DNA of 64,000 nt from Chthonomonas sp. (GCA_016788115.1 JAEURR010000007.1:88488-152487), one strand, 5' to 3'; shown: positions 51,255 to 61,352, counted from the stretch's first letter. Notes: generated from the letters alone by a model not told the origin. Numbers and translations: made by a program.

Positions 51255-53144
51255 TCACGAGCCCGCAACTTCGAGCAAAACTGAGCCTCGGTCGCGCGAG
51301 ACCTCCCGGAGTAACCCCTCTGAGCGAGCCTCCGCCAGCAAGAGCAACCACCGACGATTGAGGTCGGACATGTACTTCGCGCGCGCCTCTTCCGATCTCG
51401 CGACGGCGTCCTCCTCCCAAGCCTCTCGCGCTGGTCCCAGGAGCCGGAGGTTCAGGTAGACGTGGCTGATCCCCAATTCACGAAACCGCGCGATGAGTTG
51501 CTCGCCGCGAGCCATGGATTCGTACCGGAAGAGGAGGCTGTGGCCAGGGTTCGCCCACACGTAGGGGACGTCCAGGAAGTAGCCGAACACTTCATCGTAC
51601 AGCGCGACTTTCTTGACGGTGATATCGGCATTGATTGCCCGGGCAGCCGCAGCGAAGGGCGTACTGGCCGCGAGGAAGCTCTCGGCGCTTTGCCTCCCGA
51701 GGACCACCGGCAGTTGGCGAGTAGTATTGACGGTGTAGAGCATCCACGCGGTGTACAGGCACTGCGCCGCGACAAGCGTGGGCGCAACGAATCTTGCGAT
51801 GCGGTCGCTCATGAGGAAAGCGAGAGCGAAAAGGCCCGGCAGCGCGATCGGGATAATGTACCGCGACTGCTGGCTGAGGACGAACCACATGAACAGCATC
51901 AGCCCCGATGCGGCCAGCCCAAACGTCATTCGGGGGTCGCGCCGACCCGAGATGAGCCACCCAAAGAGCCCTACAAGAGGGACGATCCCGACTGCGCCCA
52001 TTGGGAATCCTCGGCCCGACTCCTGGCCTGGGTTGATGAACCGACCCGGCTGACTGGCAAGGCCGACGATCGCATGAGGTGCAAGCGCGAAGTTTCGGCT
52101 GGTTTCGGTTCGACCCAGCCCAAAGGTCTGTTGCTCGTTCTTGTAAGTTGCCGCACGCCAGGCGTCCCAATTCCGACCGCCGAAGCGCTCATAGAGGAAC
52201 GGATACACCGGGTTGCCCGTGTTGAGGGTGTTGCGGATGAGCCAAGGCGACGCCATCGAGACACCGATCACACCAACCACCAAGACACCGTGCAGCGCCG
52301 TGCGAAAACTCAGTCGCATCAGGAGCGCTCCGACCCCATAGCAAGCGCAGACGGCAAGCAGCGTCTGAAGGCCCGTATATTTGCTGGCACAGGCGAACCC
52401 GAGCATCAGAGCCGCCAACACCAACCGCTCGCGCCTTTGCTCCCGCAGCGCTTCACCTGCGGCGAGCAGGCCGAGCCCGGCCCATAGGCCGTGTCCGACA
52501 TCGATGTAGCCGCTACCCGATTCCCACAGAACGACGGGGATGCTGGCGAACCCGAACGCGACCGTCCACGCGCCGAGCGCATGGGTCCAGCGCCGGGCCA
52601 AGCCGAACAGCGCGAGCAGCCCCAGAATCAGCGCGACCAACGTGAACGTCTTCGCTCCATGTTCGCCAAGCGGCTTCAGCACCATGAGGAAAAGCGAATC
52701 GAACACGAACGGGAAGTTGCTGTGGTGGATCGTCGGCAGATATTCGATCCGCCCGGCCTCGATCCAAAGCTTCGGGACCGCAAGGTGGTAAGCCAGAGTG
52801 TCCCAGTCCATGACGTCGCTCGGTGCGAGCGCATTCACCCAGGGGATCAGACATAAGAGCCCAAGCACCGGCCCGGGCACCGCTAACTTGCCCTTCAGGT
52901 GGGCCAGCGGGGGTCTACGCCAGACGAGCACTCCGACCGGGACGATCATCAGGGTGATCAACGCCGAGGTGGAGACAAGTGCGGTGAGGAAGGTGAGGGT
53001 CCCCAGCACGCCGAGCATCAAGAGTCCCCCGAAGCCCAACCGTTCTGCCGGATCCATCCTCTCGCGGAGCGCGCTGGGCAGGAGGCTTGCGCCCGCCCAG
53101 GCGCACACGAGACCGAAGACCAGGACAATAGCAGAGCTCAACAC
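51255..53144 (-). CDS. Polytopic membrane protein, GT-C glycosyltransferase-like
   Basis: A 629-residue protein with about 12-13 transmembrane helices in the first 480 residues and a soluble C-terminal domain. An early loop, SDVMDWDTLAYHLAVPKLW, holds acidic residues at the position used by GT-C glycosyltransferases of the PMT/ArnT type. The resemblance is by layout only. The GTG start at 53144 lies 8 bases after TATACT with no ribosome binding site. It is divergent from the ABC-2 permease at 53182. Confidence 0.7.
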   Translation of the reverse strand: MLSSAIVLVFGLVCAWAGASLLPSALRERMDPAERLGFGGLLMLGVLGTLTFLTALVSTSALITLMIVPVGVLVWRRPPLAHLKGKLAVPGPVLGLLCLIPWVNALAPSDVMDWDTLAYHLAVPKLWIEAGRIEYLPTIHHSNFPFVFDSLFLMVLKPLGEHGAKTFTLVALILGLLALFGLARRWTHALGAWTVAFGFASIPVVLWESGSGYIDVGHGLWAGLGLLAAGEALREQRRERLVLAALMLGFACASKYTGLQTLLAVCACYGVGALLMRLSFRTALHGVLVVGVIGVSMASPWLIRNTLNTGNPVYPFLYERFGGRNWDAWRAATYKNEQQTFGLGRTETSRNFALAPHAIVGLASQPGRFINPGQESGRGFPMGAVGIVPLVGLFGWLISGRRDPRMTFGLAASGLMLFMWFVLSQQSRYIIPIALPGLFALAFLMSDRIARFVAPTLVAAQCLYTAWMLYTVNTTRQLPVVLGRQSAESFLAASTPFAAAARAINADITVKKVALYDEVFGYFLDVPYVWANPGHSLLFRYESMARGEQLIARFRELGISHVYLNLRLLGPAREAWEEDAVARSEEARAKYMSDLNRRWLLLLAEARSEGLLREVSRDRGSVLLEVAGS

Positions 53145-53152
53145 TGGCTGCG

Positions 53153-53158
53153 AGTATA
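53153..53158 (-). promoter_or_regulatory. -10 element of the polytopic membrane protein gene
   Basis: TATACT, one mismatch from TATAAT, ends 8 bases before the GTG start, so the mRNA leader would be one or two bases. A plus-strand TAGGCT (53167-53172) for the divergent permease gene lies only 8 bases away, so the two promoters overlap. Confidence 0.5.
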
Positions 53159-53181
53159 CGCCCGGGTAGGCTCGGAGACAG

Positions 53182-53967
53182 ATGCGTCGTTACGCCAAGA
53201 TCTACCGCCAGTTCTTCCTGAGTTCACTCGCCCGAGAACTTGAGTTCCGAGTCAACTTCCTGGCCAAGATCCTCCGCAACCTCACGTGGGCAGTGTTCTT
53301 TTCGCTCATCGTGCTCGTGATTTTTCAACGTACCAAGACGGTTGCGGGTTGGACGCTCAACGAGATGCTGGTGCTCACGGCCACGTCGTTCTTGACGTAT
53401 TCGATCCACGCCGTCTTTGCCACCAGCTTGAGCGAGCTGCCCCAACAGATTCGACTGGGAACGCTCGACTTTGTGGTCACGAAACCGGTCGATTCGCAGT
53501 TCTGGGTGAGTTCACGGCGATTTAGCTTCGACCGGGTCGCGGACATCTTTGTCCAAGGATCGGTGATCGCATGGTTCGGATCGAGGATTTCGCCGGCCCC
53601 CGATGCGCTGCAGTGGGCTGGATTCGTGTGGCTATTGCTGTGCGGAGTTGCAATTTTCTACGGCATCACGCTGTTGCTGATGACCCTGTCGATCTACTTC
53701 GTCCGAGTTGATAACCTTTGGGTGCTCGGCGAGATGGTGTTCGACGTGTCTCGGTATCCACTCGAAATCTTCCCCCGGCTCACCCAGCGGATCATGCTCT
53801 TCGGCCTGCCCCTGGGGGCAGTCGCCTACGTGCCGACGATGATATTGCGCACGGGTTGGAGTCCGCAGCTTTTGGCTATTGGCACGAGCTGGGCCGTTTT
53901 CATGCTTGTAACCACGCGGCTCTTCTGGAGGCGCGCCCTCCGGGACTATTCGAGCGCGAGCAGCTAG
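53182..53967 (+). CDS. ABC-2 family transporter permease without adjacent ATPase
   Basis: A 261-residue membrane protein with about six helices. SELPQQIRLGTLDFVVTKPVDSQF is characteristic of the ABC2_membrane_6/DUF990-like permeases, which normally occur as a pair with an ATPase. None is adjacent here, so the partners must be encoded elsewhere. GGAGACAG precedes the ATG. The stop shares a CTAG with that of the lptD gene. Confidence 0.82.
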   Translation: MRRYAKIYRQFFLSSLARELEFRVNFLAKILRNLTWAVFFSLIVLVIFQRTKTVAGWTLNEMLVLTATSFLTYSIHAVFATSLSELPQQIRLGTLDFVVTKPVDSQFWVSSRRFSFDRVADIFVQGSVIAWFGSRISPAPDALQWAGFVWLLLCGVAIFYGITLLLMTLSIYFVRVDNLWVLGEMVFDVSRYPLEIFPRLTQRIMLFGLPLGAVAYVPTMILRTGWSPQLLAIGTSWAVFMLVTTRLFWRRALRDYSSASS

Positions 53968-56270
53968 AACCCGATTCCGGTGCCGGTACCAAGGCCCTGG
54001 CCTCGACGCCCGATGCCAAACGGCGTATCGAACGGCAGCGCTTTGAGCCGGATAAAGAACCCGATCTCACGGCCGGACCGGAATCCGACTTTGTTTTCGA
54101 TGATCTGGAGTACAGCCTCGGCGCAGTGCAGGTCGTACGTCATGCTGAGTTGCCACGATTCGATCTTGTTCGAATAGCCATTGAAGTTGGCGAGAACGCT
54201 GGTTCGAAGCCGCTTCCACTCCAACCCGTCGGCGAGCACGTTGATACTTCCCCACCGATGCCGCGGGCCGTCGTAGCGCAGGCCCGCAGAGACGTATCCC
54301 TTGCTCACTTTCCATCCCGCATCCAAACGTACGTTGCTCCACCATTGGTTGAATGGGTCGTAGTTTGAGAGCGTGCGGATGAAGAGTTTGTCGTTCGGCG
54401 TCCAGTCCGTGCGGACACCCACGTTCTGCCAAGCGACTTGCTTGCGATCCAGCTGCAAAAAGTCGTAGCTAGTCTGTGCACTCACGTTGAAAGTAGGGGC
54501 GACTTCGTACTGCAAATCGGCAGAAACTTGGTGATTTCTGCCGGTACGATCGGAGGCGATCGGCGTGAAGCCGAATGGATTCAGATAAGAATGGCGGATG
54601 AAGATTGACGTTTTTCGCCGTATGCCCAACTTGTAGCCAAGGTCTGAGTTCAGAACGTACTGCGCAGTGTTATTGCTATACACACCCTGACGAAATCGCA
54701 GCGCGTAGTTCGCCGATCCGTCCCGCGGAAGGTTGACGGATTTCTGGCTGCTAAGGTCGAGCGCAGTGCGGGTGAACCGCTTGCGCTGCACCGAGTCGGC
54801 GAGTTCGCCGAGTGACAGTTCACCCCGTAGCGGCAAGACCTTGTCCCCTTTGGTGCCCCATAACTTACGCGAGTCGGTAGAGAGCGTCACGAGCGGCGTA
54901 CGGTCGGTCGATCCGAAAAACCCGTTCTGCTGGCCGACCGGGATCTGCCGCTGATAGTCCAGCTGAGCCTGGGCGCGGTCGAAATCTTGCGTGCCCCGGA
55001 AACTCAGGTTTGCGACGCGTCGGTCGCTCTTTTGCCCGCCCGCGGCAGACCGATTTTGTGTAAGATCGCTGGAGAAACTCGTTCGGAACTTGCCGTTCCA
55101 CGACTCGTCGTGAGAGAGCGAGAACACCTGGTTGATGCTGCCGAACCCACTTGTGCGGTTCCCCGTCCGAGTCGCCGAGAAGTTCACGCGCCCGCCCGGG
55201 GTGTTGATGGTGTAGGTTCCGCGGGCGTTGTAGGTCCGGTTGTTCGGGGCGGTCAAGTAGTTGTTCTGAATGAGCGTGCTGTCGATTCGAACAAGGCCGC
55301 CGAGCATTGCCTGCCGGTGCTCGAGCGATACCAGTCCCGTCCTTGCCCGACCAGGGAGCCCATAAACACGCGCACGTCCGAGTTTTCCGGCTCCCGCATA
55401 GTCATAATCGAGACCCAGACCCGCGCCAAGCTTCGAGAAGTAGTCAGTCCGTGCGAACATCGAATCGCCAGAACCAACCGGAAACTCGAGTCGGTTCTTG
55501 ATGAAATACCCTTCATCGCGCGACTGTCCAACCTCGGGCGTGTACCGTTCCACGCGCTCCTCCAAAGGTATGAGCACATAAGGGAGCCGCAGCAGGGTGC
55601 GGTCGAAGAGCCGAATCCGGACGTCACGGAGGACTGCCCGCTTGCCGGGCTGAATGTCGCCGTCCCTGACTTGAAACTCGTAGTGGGGATGTTCGCGTTC
55701 GCAACTGGTCACGGTGCTCACGCCAATGTGAAAGTGCTTGCGCGACCCGCCGCCGGCACTCCCCTTCAAGTAGAGATTTGAGCGGATGCTCGGACCGACG
55801 AATGCCGGGCCAAGGATAGCCTTCGCATCGTCGTAGGCGATCGTCCGCGTGTCGAAATTGACGACCGCCCGCGCGCCCTTCACCGCTTGATCCGAGCCGG
55901 TGATGACGACGTTGCCGCTGAGCACGAAGATCTGCGTGGCGACATCGCCATCGACGGAGTCTGCTCGGCACTCGTATCCGCGAAAGCTGAATCGCACGTC
56001 CCCGTCCGCGACCACGCGCGAACCTTCACGGCGGGAACTGTCGGCGTTCTTCAACACGAACTTTGTGCTGTCCGTCCTCGGAGCGGGAAGCACATCTTTC
56101 TGTCCCCCGCCGGGAAATCCAGTCGCTTCCGTCGGCTTGCGCTGCGGTTGCACGGGAACGATGCCCCGGCGTTGCAGTTCCTGGATGACCGGCTGGACGG
56201 GAACGGTTGGGATGGCCAGCGCGTGTCCCGCGAACCCGGCGAGAAACAATGCAGCGACTGAAACCCTCAC
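53964..56270 (-). CDS. lptD: LptD-like outer membrane lipopolysaccharide transport protein
   Basis: A 768-residue protein with a signal peptide (about 1-19), an N-terminal OstA/LptA-like beta-jellyroll (about 70-190: VVADGDVRFSFRGYECRAD, VLSGNVVITGSDQAVKGARA) and a long C-terminal barrel ending in Phe. It would insert lipopolysaccharide into the outer leaflet. The GTG at 56270 overlaps the lptF stop (GTGA) and sits just before the signal peptide. Cys pairs known from E. coli LptD are not evident. Assignment is strengthened by lptF immediately upstream. Confidence 0.85.
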   Translation of the reverse strand: MRVSVAALFLAGFAGHALAIPTVPVQPVIQELQRRGIVPVQPQRKPTEATGFPGGGQKDVLPAPRTDSTKFVLKNADSSRREGSRVVADGDVRFSFRGYECRADSVDGDVATQIFVLSGNVVITGSDQAVKGARAVVNFDTRTIAYDDAKAILGPAFVGPSIRSNLYLKGSAGGGSRKHFHIGVSTVTSCEREHPHYEFQVRDGDIQPGKRAVLRDVRIRLFDRTLLRLPYVLIPLEERVERYTPEVGQSRDEGYFIKNRLEFPVGSGDSMFARTDYFSKLGAGLGLDYDYAGAGKLGRARVYGLPGRARTGLVSLEHRQAMLGGLVRIDSTLIQNNYLTAPNNRTYNARGTYTINTPGGRVNFSATRTGNRTSGFGSINQVFSLSHDESWNGKFRTSFSSDLTQNRSAAGGQKSDRRVANLSFRGTQDFDRAQAQLDYQRQIPVGQQNGFFGSTDRTPLVTLSTDSRKLWGTKGDKVLPLRGELSLGELADSVQRKRFTRTALDLSSQKSVNLPRDGSANYALRFRQGVYSNNTAQYVLNSDLGYKLGIRRKTSIFIRHSYLNPFGFTPIASDRTGRNHQVSADLQYEVAPTFNVSAQTSYDFLQLDRKQVAWQNVGVRTDWTPNDKLFIRTLSNYDPFNQWWSNVRLDAGWKVSKGYVSAGLRYDGPRHRWGSINVLADGLEWKRLRTSVLANFNGYSNKIESWQLSMTYDLHCAEAVLQIIENKVGFRSGREIGFFIRLKALPFDTPFGIGRRGQGLGTGTGIGF

Positions 56271-57343
56271 TCGGCTCTCCGGAGTGCCCAGAGTCCGGCG
56301 GCAAGAAACAGTAGGTTGGGTGCCCACGCGGCCAAGATCGGCGGGATCCACCCGTTGCGACCCAGGATCTCGTTAAAGATCACGAACCCGTTGTAGTACA
56401 TGAGCACCATCACGAGGCTCATGAAAACCCCCAGGAACGGGCCGGAGCGCGCAAACCACAGCGCAGTCATAGGGCCCGTAATCGCAAAGACGAGGCAGGT
56501 GATCGGGATGGCAATGCGGTTGTGGAACGCGATCTCGACGACCTTGGTGTCGCGCTGGGTGCGGCGACCCTCTTGCACGAATGCCCAGAGTTCGCGGAGG
56601 CTCTTCTCATCCTGTCGAGGCTGGTTGCTCAGGTACTCCGAGATGCTGATTTTCTCTTCGATGAGGATATCGCCAATGGCCCGCGCGTTGATGAGCGTGT
56701 TGCCTCGGACCACGTTCATCCGGGGCTGGATGAAACGCCAAGTGCCCTCGCGATACCAGCCCGATTTGGCAGTGACGATGACGACCTCGTCGTCTTGGCG
56801 GCGCTGGAAGAGGAGGACGTCGCTCAGGATCAGGCGGTCTTTGCCATCAGGAGCAACTGCGCGCACATTCACCGAATAGTCTCGGACCTTGAGCGTGACG
56901 TTGGCTTGGGGCGCGCCCATCGAGCTCAGGAGTAGGACCTCTTCGAACAGCTTGCGGGAGCGCACCTCGCTCGGCGGCTGAACGTACTCGACGACCACGA
57001 AGTTCAGGGCAGCGATCACAAGACCGATCATCGCAACGGGGCGGAGAACACGCCGGATCGCCATGCCCGCAGCGCGCATCGCGGTGAGTTCGGACTCGCG
57101 AACCAGCCGGGCCACTGCCAGCGATGAGGCGATCGCCATCCCGATCGGCAGCGTCATCTGCAGAAAATAGGGCGATTTCAGCAGGATGAGCTGGAGGATC
57201 GCGCGAGGGGGCACCCGATCCATCGGGTACTCCTTGAAGAGCGCGATCAGCATGTTCGCCTGAAACATCATGAGAAATGACAGGGTGCCGATGAGCATCG
57301 GCACCGCCATCTCACGAATGATGTACCGGTCGAGCTGCTTCAA
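56267..57343 (-). CDS. lptF: LptF/LptG family lipopolysaccharide export permease
   Basis: A 358-residue YjgP/YjgQ protein: KQLDRYIIREM at the start, three helices, a periplasmic domain (about 120-260) and three C-terminal helices. With a second subunit and LptB it would extract lipopolysaccharide from the inner membrane. The start is TTG at 57343, overlapping the upstream stop as TTGA, with GGGAGG 9 bases before it. Only one LptF/G gene is present here, so the complex may be a homodimer or have a distant partner. Confidence 0.9.
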   Translation of the reverse strand: MKQLDRYIIREMAVPMLIGTLSFLMMFQANMLIALFKEYPMDRVPPRAILQLILLKSPYFLQMTLPIGMAIASSLAVARLVRESELTAMRAAGMAIRRVLRPVAMIGLVIAALNFVVVEYVQPPSEVRSRKLFEEVLLLSSMGAPQANVTLKVRDYSVNVRAVAPDGKDRLILSDVLLFQRRQDDEVVIVTAKSGWYREGTWRFIQPRMNVVRGNTLINARAIGDILIEEKISISEYLSNQPRQDEKSLRELWAFVQEGRRTQRDTKVVEIAFHNRIAIPITCLVFAITGPMTALWFARSGPFLGVFMSLVMVLMYYNGFVIFNEILGRNGWIPPILAAWAPNLLFLAAGLWALRRAE

Positions 57344-58122
57344 GCGGCGGTGCCTCCCGAACGCACCAGCAATCGAATGACCATCGCGGTCGCCACGCCC
57401 AATGCCACGGCGTAAACCACGAGGTTGAGCGGGAATGGCGCGAGCGGGCCAAGGACCGTCACCGCTATCAACGCGCCAGAAACTGCAATCCATGCTTGGA
57501 ACGCTCGCCGAACGGGGCTAGCCTGGGCGATGCCAACAAACATGTAATCCAGCCAAAACTCGTGCCCGCAGCGACGGCAGAATATCTGCTCGGGCTCATT
57601 CTGGATGCCGCACTTCTGACACGCGTGGGGCCGAAACTGCTCATGGGAGGGCGACTGTCGTTGCCACGATTTGAGCCTTGCAACCTCGTTCACGGTCATC
57701 GCGGCGGGCAGCTGAGGGATGGCCGACTCCATCATCCGGATGGCGGGACCGATGAGGCCGCGTGCGTAAGCCGACTCGGCGATCAACAGGACATTCGACA
57801 AAGCTAACGGGTTGGCTTTCAGTCGATCGTAGGCGAGTTTGGTTTGTTTGTAGTCGATGGCATCCAGTTGGTACTTGTTCATCGCCTCCTTAAGCGTCGG
57901 GACAAAGCAAGTGTAAAGGATGATGGTCAAAGCGAAGATGATGCTCGTGCCAGGGATCGGGGGAACGATGACGAAGAAGGCGACGACCAACGTCATGAAC
58001 AGCACAATGATTCCCAAGAGCGTCTCAATCTCGCCCATGATTATCAAGTTCACGGTCGTGACCGCAGTAACTCCCGTGCAAACGAGAGTGAGGGCGTACA
58101 GGGTGAAGTAGAGGAGTAGCAC
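57340..58122 (-). CDS. Membrane protein with a zinc ribbon, unknown function
   Basis: A 260-residue protein: three N-terminal hydrophobic segments (about 1-75), a helical cytoplasmic region, a zinc ribbon CQKCGIQNEPEQIFCRRCG (about 173-191) and two C-terminal helices. The GTG start overlaps the plsY stop by one base. It sits between plsY and lptF, so an envelope-lipid role is plausible but unproved. Confidence 0.7.
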   Translation of the reverse strand: MLLLYFTLYALTLVCTGVTAVTTVNLIIMGEIETLLGIIVLFMTLVVAFFVIVPPIPGTSIIFALTIILYTCFVPTLKEAMNKYQLDAIDYKQTKLAYDRLKANPLALSNVLLIAESAYARGLIGPAIRMMESAIPQLPAAMTVNEVARLKSWQRQSPSHEQFRPHACQKCGIQNEPEQIFCRRCGHEFWLDYMFVGIAQASPVRRAFQAWIAVSGALIAVTVLGPLAPFPLNLVVYAVALGVATAMVIRLLVRSGGTAA

Positions 58123-58775
58123 TACGCCTTGGGTTCCGTTGGTTGTGGATCGGGCTCAAGCGTCACCGCAGCATGATTCGGTCCGGATTTCTTCGAGCCG
58201 ATGCGGTTCTCGGTCCCGGCCATGAGCCGTTGGATGTTTGCTCGATGCCGAATGAAGACGAACAGGGTGAACGCCCCGAAAGCGATGAGGAAGGTCGGCG
58301 AAAGATGCTGAACGAAGCCCGCAACGAGTAGGGCCACGCATGCGATCATGCTCGCGAGCGAGACGTAGCGGGTGATCGCGAGCACGATTGCGAAGACGCC
58401 AAATGCGATGCCAGCGGCGGCGGGGGCGGCGGCCAGAAGCACGCCGAGTCCGGTGGCGATTCCCTTGCCTCCTTTGAACCCGATCCAAGGCGAGAACGAG
58501 TGTCCGAGCACTGCCAGCAACCCGATCAGCAGACCGTTTTCAGGTTTCCCGAGCAGATTCGCCGAGACAAGCGTCGGCGCAAAGCCCTTGAGCACGTCGA
58601 GGATGAACACGGGTAGCCCGACTTTCCAACCTAGACTCCGCCAAACGTTGGTCGTTCCAGTGTTGCCACTGCCGACCGACATGATGTCCACACCGCGAGA
58701 ACGCGCCGCGAGCACTCCGAACGGAATGGAGCCTGTCAAGAAGCTGGCAGCGGCGCAGATAACAGTTACAAACAT
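58122..58775 (-). CDS. plsY: Glycerol-3-phosphate acyltransferase PlsY
   Basis: A 217-residue membrane enzyme transferring acyl from acyl-phosphate to glycerol 3-phosphate, the first step of phospholipid synthesis. Three family motifs are visible: GSIPFG, GSGNTGTTN and FKGGKGIATGLG. The C-terminal 25 residues are a polar extension. It is 3 bases downstream of glnE in the same operon. Confidence 0.96.
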   Translation of the reverse strand: MFVTVICAAASFLTGSIPFGVLAARSRGVDIMSVGSGNTGTTNVWRSLGWKVGLPVFILDVLKGFAPTLVSANLLGKPENGLLIGLLAVLGHSFSPWIGFKGGKGIATGLGVLLAAAPAAAGIAFGVFAIVLAITRYVSLASMIACVALLVAGFVQHLSPTFLIAFGAFTLFVFIRHRANIQRLMAGTENRIGSKKSGPNHAAVTLEPDPQPTEPKA

Positions 58776-58778
58776 TGT

Positions 58779-61352
58779 TCAATGCTTGAGACGTTCGCGA
58801 ATGGTCTGCAAGTGCTCTCTTGTCGTGGCGCGGACCGATTGATCGACGGCGAGGAGAGCATTGGCAGACTCGAAGCCCGCGACGTGTGCAAGTGTCGCGA
58901 GTTTATCTGGATTCTCCGGAAGGACGTCAGGCTCGTAGCCAAGGAGCGGGATGGCGAACCGCAAGCGCTGGTGATGTCGCCACGCCTGGGCCATCTGTGC
59001 ACCCTCCGACGCACCCACCCATCCAGCCTGCACTGCAAACTCGATGCGCGGGATGGTGGCCGCATCGAGGTCCAGCGGGAACTCGTTCGCTCCCGCAAGA
59101 AGCAGCAACTGGAGCGCCCACTCAAGGTCCATCGTCCCACCGTATCCGAGCTTGATCTGGCGCATTCGAAGGGCTGGGCTAAGTCGCTCGTTCTCGACTC
59201 TGAGCTTGACTCGATCAAGCTCGCCGAGTGCTTCGGGAGTCAGTTTGAGGTTGAACGCTGCCTGGCGAACCGCTCGAAACAGCTCGTCCGAGCAGGCGAC
59301 CGGAGCCGAGCGACTCAGGGCCATCCTCTCCCATGGCTCCATGTCGCCAAGTTCATACGTTAAGAATCCTCCAAGAGACCGAACGAGAAGTCCTTTGCTC
59401 CCCTCGGGGCGTAACCGCAAATCCACTCTGAGAGGCGCACCGTGTGTGCGCAACTCGGCGATCGAGCGCAGTAACTCTTGGGCGGCGCGCTCAAGCGATT
59501 CAAAGTCTGAGGCGTCGTCAGCGAGGAGGAGCAGATCGACGTCCGAATCGGGACTGAGTTCCCTTGCGGCCAGACTGCCGAGTCCAATGACTCCCAACGC
59601 AGGGTGCTGCACTACGTTTCGGAGCACTGCCCCCACGAGTTCGCTTAGGTCTGTGCACACGGTCACCTCCGGTTCGAGCACACCTTGGACTATGAGCCGC
59701 GCCCATCTGCGCCTGATCATGGCGGCTTGCGAAGTCGTCGAAGTCGGCCAAACCATCGGCGAGAGAGGCTCGAGGATTTCGCCCGACAAGACGTGCTCAA
59801 ACAGCACAGAGTCCTGGGTGAGAAGCTCTCGCAGGGCGGGCGCGCACTTGGCAAGCACTTCCAGCCGACCCAGGCTATCCCGGTTCTCCACAAGTGTCGC
59901 CGCCGCGAGCTCCGGGGTCGCAGTGGAGTCCACCCACGCTAGCACATCGGGCCCGGCGGACTGGATCTTGGTGCGCGCGTCGTCAGGAGAGTCCTCGCTG
60001 ACGGCAAAAAGATCGGAGTAGGTCCCGCGAACAAACTGGGCCTCTTCCCTCAGTCGCGATTCCAAGTCCGCAAAGTCGTCGAAATGGAGCGACTTGGCCA
60101 AAGCCTCGCGTTCTGAGGGGCTTTCGGGCAGGGTGTGCGTTTGGCGATCGTCCATCCACTGGATACGGTGCTCGGTCTGGCGGTAGAGCGTGTACGCCGC
60201 CGAGAGTCGATCGGCGACCACCACGGGTAAGACGCCATGTTCAGAGAGAGCTTGCAGGGTTGGCAGTGTCGCCCGCTCCCGCAAGGTCACGGACTGGTGA
60301 CCGGTCGCCAACTGCAGTAGCTGGGTGATGAACTCCACATCGCGGATTCCACCTGGTGACCGCTTCAGATCGTCGGGGCGTGCGATCCCGTCGATCCGCT
60401 TGCGCATGGCGAGGATGCTCTCCACAGCCCACTGCCCCGGAACACCGGAGAAGCACGCCGCGGCGCGCATCGCATTCCATCGAACCTGGATCTCCTCGGG
60501 GCCGATCAGGATTCGCGACCGTATGAGCGCGAGAACTTCCCAAGGCTCGGCATACTTTCTGTAGTACGCCTCGACCGACTTCATGCGATTGACCAGTGGG
60601 CCGGTTCCGCCGTAGGGCCGCAGGCGGACATCGACGCGCGTGATTGCGCCGCGCCCCATCCGCTGAGCGAGCGCACGACCAAGCGACTCGGCCAACCGGA
60701 CTGCCTGACGCTCCATCTTCTCGTCAGCTTCATCGGCGATGACGTACGCCAAGTCCACGTCGGAGGAGTAGTTCAGCTCTCCTCCTCCCAGCTTGCCGAA
60801 CGCAGCGATACTGATGGGTGGCCGGCCTTCAAGCCCGTTGTCCGCGCTTTGTTTTGCCCACACAACGTGCAGTGTCTGCTCTATCAACAGCGATGCGAGG
60901 TCACTCAGATCCTGCCATGTAGCAGCCGGTGGGACAAGCCCGGCGAGATCCCGTGCGGCCAAACGTAGCGTCCACTGTTGCTTGATGAAACGCAGTCGAT
61001 CAAGCTTGTGGTCGGTCGAGGTCGCAGATGCAAGCAAGCGCGTGCAAACCGCGCGCTCAGCCTCTATGGAAAACGGTTGGAGCAGCAGGTCGGACTCCAA
61101 AATCAGCGAGGCGAACTCCGGGTTTTGGGCGACTGTATTTCCTAGCTGGCGGCTGCAGCCCAAGAGTCGAACGAACAATGCGCCCTGCGGCGACGAGGCC
61201 AACCCATCGCAAAATGTCGCCGCATTGGTACTTTGGTCGATGAGCCGGGCGAGTTGGGAGACGGCAAGGCTTGGGATGGGAGCCTCGTCGAGCGCTCGGA
61301 GCAAGTGCTCTGGCACCACTCCGCGCCAGTTGGGGAGAAGCGGCTCAGGCAC
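58779..61352 (-). CDS. glnE: Glutamine synthetase adenylyltransferase/deadenylase
   Basis: An 857-residue bifunctional enzyme, a little shorter than the usual roughly 950. The N-terminal (deadenylase) half has AAFGKLGGGELNYSSDVDL at about 183-201 and VDVRLRPYG. The C-terminal (adenylyltransferase) half has GLGSLAARELSPDSDVDL at about 589-606 and VDLRLRPEG. The metal-binding DVD is present in both, but the canonical GKLGG reads GSLAA in the second. No glnA or glnB is nearby. The start overlaps nth by 8 bases. Confidence 0.93.
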   Translation of the reverse strand: MPEPLLPNWRGVVPEHLLRALDEAPIPSLAVSQLARLIDQSTNAATFCDGLASSPQGALFVRLLGCSRQLGNTVAQNPEFASLILESDLLLQPFSIEAERAVCTRLLASATSTDHKLDRLRFIKQQWTLRLAARDLAGLVPPAATWQDLSDLASLLIEQTLHVVWAKQSADNGLEGRPPISIAAFGKLGGGELNYSSDVDLAYVIADEADEKMERQAVRLAESLGRALAQRMGRGAITRVDVRLRPYGGTGPLVNRMKSVEAYYRKYAEPWEVLALIRSRILIGPEEIQVRWNAMRAAACFSGVPGQWAVESILAMRKRIDGIARPDDLKRSPGGIRDVEFITQLLQLATGHQSVTLRERATLPTLQALSEHGVLPVVVADRLSAAYTLYRQTEHRIQWMDDRQTHTLPESPSEREALAKSLHFDDFADLESRLREEAQFVRGTYSDLFAVSEDSPDDARTKIQSAGPDVLAWVDSTATPELAAATLVENRDSLGRLEVLAKCAPALRELLTQDSVLFEHVLSGEILEPLSPMVWPTSTTSQAAMIRRRWARLIVQGVLEPEVTVCTDLSELVGAVLRNVVQHPALGVIGLGSLAARELSPDSDVDLLLLADDASDFESLERAAQELLRSIAELRTHGAPLRVDLRLRPEGSKGLLVRSLGGFLTYELGDMEPWERMALSRSAPVACSDELFRAVRQAAFNLKLTPEALGELDRVKLRVENERLSPALRMRQIKLGYGGTMDLEWALQLLLLAGANEFPLDLDAATIPRIEFAVQAGWVGASEGAQMAQAWRHHQRLRFAIPLLGYEPDVLPENPDKLATLAHVAGFESANALLAVDQSVRATTREHLQTIRERLKH

